From Isoetes taiwanensis (taxonomy: Eukaryota; Streptophyta; Lycopodiopsida; Isoetales; Isoetaceae), in the NCBI GenBank assembly GCA_021234155.1, contig JAJEKV010000103.1, forward strand, positions 1,116,001-1,180,000: 64,000 nucleotides of DNA, given 5' to 3'. Each line of letters opens with the position of its first letter. Position 1 is the first letter of the stretch. The notes under the pieces are model-generated. The model made no database searches. It saw only the letters and a program-made list of their open reading frames with translations, and was not told the DNA's origin. This document shows positions 57,430-64,000 of the stretch, piece after piece. The position numbers and the translations under genes are program-made.

Positions 57430-57838
57430 ACATTTTTTTGGTTGGGCCTGTTGCTACCTCTACACCCCACGGTACATGCCACGGTGGGCAATCAACAAGT
57501 CAATCATGTTCAAATTGATGGAGGTAGCGTACATTAATCTCATCACGGATAAACTCCGCAAACAAATGGGCATCAAACAACTCTATCGTGCCCCATATGA
57601 CATCAAATTGGCTAATGGCCATATCACGAGACCTCAAGGTGTCACGCCTCTTCTTCACATCAACATTGGTGATCTCCGATTCCCCTTGGAATTTGGTGTT
57701 TGGAAGGCTGGGGAAGATCCAGGTGATTATGAAATGTTGGTCGGCAGACCTTTTCTCCGCCAGGCCAAGAGTATCCATTACTGGGCCACGGATCGCTTAG
57801 TCATCACAGATGGTCACCTCAATGCCACTATGGACTGA
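57430..57838 (+). pseudogene. Ty3/gypsy aspartic protease domain
   Basis: VGNQQVNHVQIDGGSVH carries the active-site D-G-G-S variant of the retropepsin D-[ST]-G motif; the frame then stops. One base over it continues INLITDKLRKQMGI, PLEFGVWKAGEDPGDYEML and VGRPFLRQAKSIHYW, where ML(V)GRPFL is the flap-to-helix I/LLGR motif. The protease would process Gag-Pol. A single frameshift at about 57525 separates the two parts. The 56480-57430 interval shows no recognisable domain in a stable frame. Confidence 0.72.
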
Positions 57839-58529
57839 AACCGGTAAAATCATTTCGTCCGACAATGCCGAACCCTCTCTCGCATTAATCGATTCCGAGG
57901 ACGCCCGGAATATCTATCACGCTCAGCTCCACCAAATGAAGTCCGCCTCTGGCCATCCTACCACGAGTATGCCGATCCTTAGGGGAGAAATGACTCTTGA
58001 TCGTGACCAGGCCGTGGGTGCTTTGCTTGACCCTTACCCGCTCCTTGCAATCGAATCCAACGTGTTGATCACTTTTCGATGTTGAACCTCCCGCAGCCCC
58101 CCGCCGATGTACATGCCGCCATGAAGCAACCTTTGCTTGATGAAACTCAAAGAACCTCTCTTCTTCACCACGCAGAGTGCCACGATCCCGCCATGCTTCA
58201 ACCTCCCCGCTCATATTGTCCAGACACACGGAAGTTATCCCCCATATTCGCACTCCGCAATGAGATAGTGGACGGGGCAACAATCACCGGCCCCAAGCAT
58301 TGCCGCAAATCTTCCGACCCCCTATCGTAACAGGGCCGTCCACGCCTGCTCAAAAGTTCAAACACATTTTCGCCCCCGAGCTACAGAGATCTTCGGGGAT
58401 CAACAAAACCTTGGGGAACTCACCATTCCTACTAAATCTGATGCACGCCCAAAGATAGCAACGACAAGACGCTCAACCCCACTTACCGCGGATCGCTACC
58501 AAGGCGAAATTGACAAACTCCTTGCCGCA

Positions 58530-59000
58530 GTTTGATCTATGAGGTCAAACATTCAATGGGTGAGCCCCATCGCCATTGCACTCAAACACAATGGTAAGAT
58601 CCGCGTTTGCGTGGACTACGAAAACTCAATCGCACCACGGAGCGTGATCATTTTCCACTTCCCTTCACGCACCGTGTTGGAAGAGGTTCTTGGACATGAG
58701 ATGTACTCCTTCATGGATGGTTTTTCCGCTACAATCGATCTCAATCAAAGAATCTGATCAACTCAAGACTACTTTCACCACCCCGTGGGGCACTTTTTGC
58801 CTACAAGGTGGTTCCTTTTGGATTATCAAACTCTCCATCAACGCTTTCAACGCATCATGCTCTCAGTCTTTTCATGATTTTATGAAGGAAAATCCCTTCT
58901 TGCAAATTTTTCAAGATGACTTCTCTCCCCTCTGACAGCCCATGGCTGATCATTTGGATAAATTGGAACTCGCCTTTCGTAAAATGTGATGAGTCCCGCA
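58530..59000 (+). pseudogene. Ty3/gypsy reverse transcriptase, degenerate
   Basis: VSPIAIALKHNGKIRVCVDY, then FPSRTVLEEVLGHEMYSFMD with GFSATIDLNQ (58545-58757), matches the palm/finger region of gypsy RTs (SP....K..G..R.CVDYR; F.D.L.G...FS.LD). After a frameshift come TTPWGTF and FQDDF (about 58900-58920), a variant of the catalytic YxDD. RT copies the element RNA into DNA. Several frameshifts and stops are present. Upstream, 57839-58529 is the expected linker with only broken frames. Confidence 0.75.
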
Positions 59001-59149
59001 TTAGTCTCAATCCCGAAATGCACCTTTTGCGCCACTTCGGTGTTCTCCCTGTTGGGACACGTTGTATGTCAAGAAAGCAGTATCACCACGGATCCCCGCC
59101 AAAATCGGTTGTGTGCTCAAGGCTCAAGCACCGGCCAATATCAAAGAGG

Positions 59150-59745
59150 CACGCCCTTCCCGGGTAAGGTCAATTATTACTCCACCTTCATTCCCGGACT
59201 TGCGTACCATTGCGCATCCCATTCATAAACTCACGGGTGATGAATCCACCTGGGCTTGGAATTCCCAGGCGGATGCTGCTTTCCAACAGTTGAAGCTCTT
59301 GCTTACTCAGGCCCCGGTTCTTGTTCCTCCTCAATGGGACAAGCCCTTTCATGTTCATGTCGATGTCTCGGCGTTTGCTATTGGAGCTGTTCTTTCTCAA
59401 GAATATGATGCGCATTAATCGACAAACCAAAACCGATATGCCACCGAAAACTCAATTCTCCGGCGCAACTACTCGCCACAGGCGTGAAGCCTTGGGTTTA
59501 ATTTTTCGTGTCCAACGCTTCCGTCACTATCTTTTGGGCGGTCGATCAAATTCTTTGTTGACCACCAAGCACTTCTTTATTTGATCAACAAATCCACGCC
59601 CACGGGCCGCATAGCTCGTTGGGTCCTTCTTCTGCAAGAATTTGCACCTTTTGAAATTGTTCACAAGGCAGGCAAATCTCATGTTGTCCCGGATTATCTT
59701 TCACGCATCCACACGGATGATCCCTCCCACCGAGTCTCGTGACGC
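59150..59745 (+). pseudogene. Ty3/gypsy RNase H domain
   Basis: Blocks in order: a YYSTFIPGLA-like block (about 59165-59205), HPIHKLTGDESTWAWNSQAD with AAFQQLKLLLTQAPVLVPPQ (59215-59330), FHVHVDVSAFAIGAVLSQ (59340-59400), EALGLIFRVQRFRHYLLG (about 59488-59540), and on to LQEFAPFEIVHKAGKSHVVP with DYLSRIH (about 59632-59712). This is the thumb/RNase H region of gypsy pol, where D-x-S-..GAVLSQ carries a catalytic Asp. At least three frame changes are needed to read through, so the copy as given cannot make the polyprotein. Confidence 0.78.
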
Positions 59746-59929
59746 CTTTCCGGACGCCAACTCTTTTCGTCACGTCAACACCACATTGGTTCCATGACTT
59801 TCAGCAAGATCTCCTCACGGGTGCTCTTCCACCGGAGGATGCCACGCCTTCTCCAAATTAGCGACAATCCCGGCGACACCAATTTCTCCGCACAGGTCCG
59901 CGGACTACACCATGGTTGCAGCCATCTTT

Positions 59930-61116
59930 ATAAAAGGGTAAGGATACCGCCCTTCGACGCTTGGTTCTCCCTCATGAGGTCCCGTGATATTGTTCGAGAA
60001 GCCCATGACGGGCTCGGTGGTGGTCATTTTCATGGTGACACCACGGCACGCAAAAATCCTTCTTGCTGGTTATTTTTGGCCCACGCTCTTCAAAGACGCC
60101 ACGCCCGCCCAAGACGTGTGATGCTTGCCGGGTGTGGGGACGCCCACGCCCGTGGACGCTCTTCCCTTGACGCCGGCCGCCACGCCTACTTCTTCAGCAA
60201 AATGGGGAATGGATTTTGTGGGACCCATCGATCCTCCCGCTGCACACCCGCGTTCGCCACATTCTGTTCTCACCGACTACGCTTACCAAATGGGCGGAAG
60301 CTTGCGCGACTTCCGCACAACAACGCGGCAAGCACAGCCAAGGTCAATCTATCAACAAATCATCACGCGATTCGCTGCCGCCCCACGGAGCTGGTCGCTG
60401 ATCGTGGTGTCCATTTTATCAATCATACCATCAAGGAGCCGACAGATTATCTCCCCGATACATCATCACAAGAGCACACCTTACTACCCTCAAGGGAACG
60501 GTTTGGCCGAAAGCACCAACAAAACTCGGGTCACAATTCTCAAGAAAATTTGTGACGCCTTCTCGCGACCGACCGCAAACCAAGCTTCCTACTGTTCTTT
60601 GGGCTTACAATACTTGTTTCAAAATAGCTACAGTCACACTCCTTTCAAATTGGTTTATGGTCAAAAAGCTCTCATGCCGCTTTGAATACATCCTTCCAAC
60701 TCTCCGTTTTTCAACTCTACCGCCCATAATCCGCCACGCACTCAAAGAAAGGGTTTATCAATTAGAACAGTTGGATGAACTTAGAAGGATGCTTATATTC
60801 GTGTTCTTCATGGACAACGGTTGCAAAAATCTTTACATGACAAACGCCCAAGACAAAAACATTCAAAGAAGGAGATTTGGTTCTTCTTTATGATTCTCGG
60901 TACAAAAAATTTTCCTGTAAGCTAAAGTTTCATGGCTTGGCCCTTATCAAATTGTTCAAGTGGTTCAACCCAAATATTTTCCAAATGGCTGAGTTAGATG
61001 GAACTCCATTACCTACATCGGTTAATGGCTTTCGCCTCAAAACATTTCATACCACGGCTAAAGTGAAAATCAACCAACGTGTCGCTCCGCACACAAACAC
61101 AAATGATAGTGACTAA
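59930..61116 (+). pseudogene. Ty3/gypsy integrase domain
   Basis: Fragments in order: IVREAHDGLGGGHFHGDTTA (about 59990-60045; H...H of the HHCC zinc finger), the second cysteine pair in a shifted frame near 60110-60140, the KWGMDFVGPIDPP block (about 60205-60240; core start), a catalytic-Asp region near 60395, YYPQGNGLAEST (about 60480-60520), NSYSHTPFKLVYGQKALMPL (about 60625-60685), then a C-terminal GDLVLLYDSRYK-like module (about 60873-60915) ending near 61116. Integrase inserts the cDNA into the host genome. The frame is broken repeatedly. Confidence 0.75.
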
Positions 61117-63469
61117 ACCAAATGTGCATATTTATATTATAGGTGGAATTTTTACAAAATGTGGGCGCAGCCCATCTATTTCCGCTTATGGGCGCGTGCC
61201 CTATTTACAAAAAAAATCGGCTCGTGAGCCCTATCTACTACAATCCTAAGGAGAACACCCTCTACTCCGGGTTCTGGAGCAGGGTGATACGCAGGATGTG
61301 GTACCGCTTATGCTCGTGGTCCCAGCAAGTCGTGAATCACCTCCATCCCGCTGGTATGGGGATCGGCATGTTCAGCCATGCCGCACACCACCTCGGCCCA
61401 TAGCAATGCCACGATTGTGGCACCGCCAGAGGTCCGCATACCCATTTTACACGTAATCCACCTGTGCGCTTGGAAGGCATAGTGCATTTGTCATGCAATC
61501 CAAAGTTGTACATACCGGCGCCATCGGGTGTCTCAGCTTCAACCCCCCCGCTTTCTTATATAGCCAACCGAGGAACTCCCCGCCGACGTGGACCAATCAG
61601 AAAATTCGCCAACGTGGTTGCAATGCAAGGTCGTTACTAAATGGAGCATCTTTTCTCCCCGCCGCATATATCTAGCCATGGTACCTTCCGACACCTTCGC
61701 TTTAATGATATCCCACTTCGAGTTGCCGATTAAATGACATTCTATCTTTTCACGCCCGTTAACATTAATGTGCGCCCTTTCGCCAAAATCCACATCCGAT
61801 CATTCTCTCACGCCTCATCTCCACCGCTCATTGCTTCTCCCTTTACTGTTTGGGGACTTAGCCAAAATTTTGCCTCTCAATCGCCTCCTTGGCATCTTTT
61901 CGACACTGCACCATCAACGGTTGCGGCTTCTTCCTCATCATGCCCCTTCGCCCACATTTGCGCCGCCCTAAACCTTTTTTCGCCTCTCTGCCTTCCTCGC
62001 CTCCTCCTCCTCGCCTTTGCATCACCGTTTTTTTCGGCTCTTTTTGCCATGGCTGCACCAAAATTTCCTACACTTCAAGCTATCGCCCTGTGGAACCGGC
62101 TCTTTTCGAAGTCAAGATCTTTCTTGACGCCCACTTTCCGTGGAAGCCCTTGTTGGCCCGAATCGTGGAAGTCGCAGAACGCCCGAAGCTTTATGAATTT
62201 TCACAAATGGAACTTTCGGCTCCAAATCCGCACCCGCTTGAAGCAGTTCCTCGCTCACATCGCCAACAGCCGCATGGATACACTCATGCTGGTCGATGGC
62301 ACCACCATTTCACACTGACCCAAAGACCTAATTTTTGAGGTATTCCATATCCCTTTGCAAACCCCTTTGTTTATCTTGGTCTGCCATACGGATCTAGATG
62401 TCACCGAAGTTTGGTGCTCCCGCTATCAAGCAAACGTGCATCGCCTCGACAAATATTGACAAGCCCCATGAAACTTTTGTTAAGTTTACGTGGGCGAAGT
62501 TCCTTGGGTATTCTATCAAGAACACCCATATCAATAAGCCTTTCTATAATATGGTGATCATCGGCTACTCGCCCCAACCACCACATTGATTGGCCCCAAT
62601 TGTTGTTCTACCGCCTTCTCCAAGAAGTTGACCGCCTTCGGCCGCCACTTCTATCTCCTCGTTTCCGTGGGAGGCCATCTTCAAGCCCTCATCTGTCATT
62701 ACTTTCCTCCCACACCTCCTCATTCTCATGATTCCACCTCGCCAGTCCCTTCCTCGGGAATCACCAAGTTGGCACTTCACGCCCTTCTTCTTCGGGTCAT
62801 GTCAAAATTCCGCACTCACATGTCACCGCCTCCTCCTCCGCTACGTAAACAAAGCACTCCAGCTCACACCATGTCTCACAAACATCACAAACAAGGCAAC
62901 AACAGCTCCACCACACCACAAAGACTCGGGCGCCTTTTGTATCAAGATCGCCAGGATGTTCAAGCCGCCGCTCTCAAGTTACAAGAATCCCAAGAAGCTC
63001 TCATGAATGGGGTTCAAACGGCCCCGAGGCCTCCGACGCCGCTTCACCATGACCTTCAAGCTGCTACCACGCAAGTGAATACTCGGAGACCCAAATTCAA
63101 GACAAGCACGAGGCTCTTTACAGGCCCGTGAAGATCTCAAGGCTGCCCAAAATCAGATTACTCGCTTGCCGATCAAAACGTACAATTGCGTACCCACCAT
63201 TCAAGAATTATTGGAGTTGGTCAAGGCACGAGACTCTTTTGGTTGACAAAGATAAAGATATTGCCAAACTCGACACCGCCAGATACGTAACTCTCTCGGA
63301 TTACAACACTCAAGCCCAAGACCTTAAATACAAGCGTGACGCTCAAATTGCCTCTTTGGCACAAATTCGCCTCTCCACGCAGACCTCTCTCCACATCTCC
63401 AAGATCAGCTTACGGAGGTTCGTAAACGAAAATTCTTGATGACGCCGAGATTGTCGCGTTTTCGACTCA
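61117..63469 (+). other. Region downstream of integrase: possible accessory coding region of the element
   Basis: After integrase no LTR appears. Instead a base composition like that of pol, with many CCACGCC-like motifs, continues, holding broken frames such as AAPKFPTLQAIALWNRLFSK (about 62050-62110), FEVKIFLDAHFPWKPLLARI (about 62108-62170), FVKFTWAKFLGYSIKNTHIN (about 62480-62540), and a Gln/Ala-rich stretch with LYQDRQDVQAAALKLQESQE (about 62935-63000) that looks coiled-coil. Large Ty3/gypsy lineages (Athila/Tat-like) carry an extra ORF after pol, and this may be one. I recognise no enzymatic domain. Confidence 0.4.
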
Positions 63470-64000
63470 ATGCTCCCGGGCAATCCTCCTCACATGTCAC
63501 GACTTCTCGTGAACGGGTCCGTGACTACCACGCCTACGCTAGAAAAGGACAACAGGATCCGTGACCTCGAACAACAGCTACATCAAGCTATTCAGTCTGC
63601 TGATGAGGCACAGACCAAACTTGACGGCTATGTTACCATAGCTAGCAACCTGCCTATTGATTACCATGTTCCTGCAAGTTATCTGGATTATGTGGTTGCT
63701 CGTCGACATGGGGCTGATGGTCCTGTGGATGTTCCCCTGTGCACTGCAGATTTTCTTCGGATCTGGCCAGACCTCTCTATTGAAGACAAAGGTTTATGCT
63801 GTGCCCTTTTGGTCTTTGATCTCATTCATCGCGCGTATCCGGTTTCATCACCTTCAGAGTTGTTCAGCCAATGGCCTACATTTTTCATGATTTCTATCTG
63901 GGTGATACACAGGAGAGATTTCGGGATGGGCCACACCAGAACTTTCAGGGTGACCCCACCCTTCAATGGTTGCTTTTGGATAACAACCCCTATCTGGCTG
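63470..64000 (+). CDS. Unassigned coiled-coil protein, 3' end beyond window
   Basis: The frame opens after a TGA at about 63440, has an ATG at 63470, and stays open to the window end (177 codons). It starts MLPGNPPHMSRLLVNG, then a heptad-like coiled coil (DNRIRDLEQQLHQAIQSADE), then SYLDYVVARRHGADG and FLRIWPDLSIEDKGLC with CALLVFDLIHR. A 1-base change in the T/C run near 63875 would give an alternative, also open, frame, so the last 40 codons are uncertain. It is placed like a 3' accessory gene of the Ty3/gypsy element. No family is recognised. Confidence 0.4.
   Translation, partial: MLPGNPPHMSRLLVNGSVTTTPTLEKDNRIRDLEQQLHQAIQSADEAQTKLDGYVTIASNLPIDYHVPASYLDYVVARRHGADGPVDVPLCTADFLRIWPDLSIEDKGLCCALLVFDLIHRAYPVSSPSELFSQWPTFFMISIWVIHRRDFGMGHTRTFRVTPPFNGCFWITTPIWL

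Overview
The window reads as nuclear DNA of a land plant. The support is organelle-type pentatricopeptide (PPR) genes, a chloroplast-type NFU (NifU-like) gene, a plant-style SmB gene, GT-AG introns, and large amounts of LINE and Ty3/gypsy debris. One LINE family has the reverse-transcriptase style common in non-flowering plants and streptophyte algae, so a fern or another non-seed lineage is my best guess, at modest confidence. No prokaryotic, organellar, tRNA or rRNA genes were recognised.

Layout. 1-1.25 kb: a LINE ORF1 scrap joined to a dispersed repeat. 2.0-5.4 kb: a decayed NFU gene split by a LINE whose 3' end carries a pentanucleotide (ATTCT)n tail. 6.4-10.1 kb: a SINE-like element and a 1.15-kb segmental duplication; each copy holds a nested array of TRIM-like mini LTR elements (about 140-bp LTRs, Met-tRNA primer site, polypurine tract). 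11.1-17.1 kb: the best gene here, a 14-exon P-class PPR gene of about 813 codons that can be followed splice site by splice site. 17-31.6 kb: gene-poor, with a polypurine tract, a cluster of perfect palindromes, a lone RPL29 last exon and several diverged tandem repeats. 31.6-32.5 kb: a dead Ty3/gypsy integrase, minus strand. 33.7-35.9 kb: an intronless PLS-class PPR gene ending early in its E region, minus strand. 36.1-36.7 kb: a 5'-truncated copy of the ATTCT-tailed LINE with visible target-site duplications. 39.5-42.2 kb: a 5'-truncated poly(A) L1-type LINE, minus strand. 44.1-45.0 kb: the spliceosomal SmB gene, minus strand. 51.0-53.9 kb: a minisatellite, an L1-like LINE (ORF1 plus endonuclease) and a C-rich tandem repeat that replaces the rest of the LINE. 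54.5-64.0 kb: a large Ty3/gypsy element (putative 5' LTR, gag, protease, RT, RNase H, integrase) with a further coding region downstream of integrase that runs off the window.

Host genes that look functional are the 14-exon PPR gene, the SmB gene and possibly the PLS PPR gene. They share no pathway or operon-like arrangement. NFU (plastid Fe-S assembly) and RPL29 are present only as broken or partial copies. Everything else recognised is transposon-derived or unassigned.
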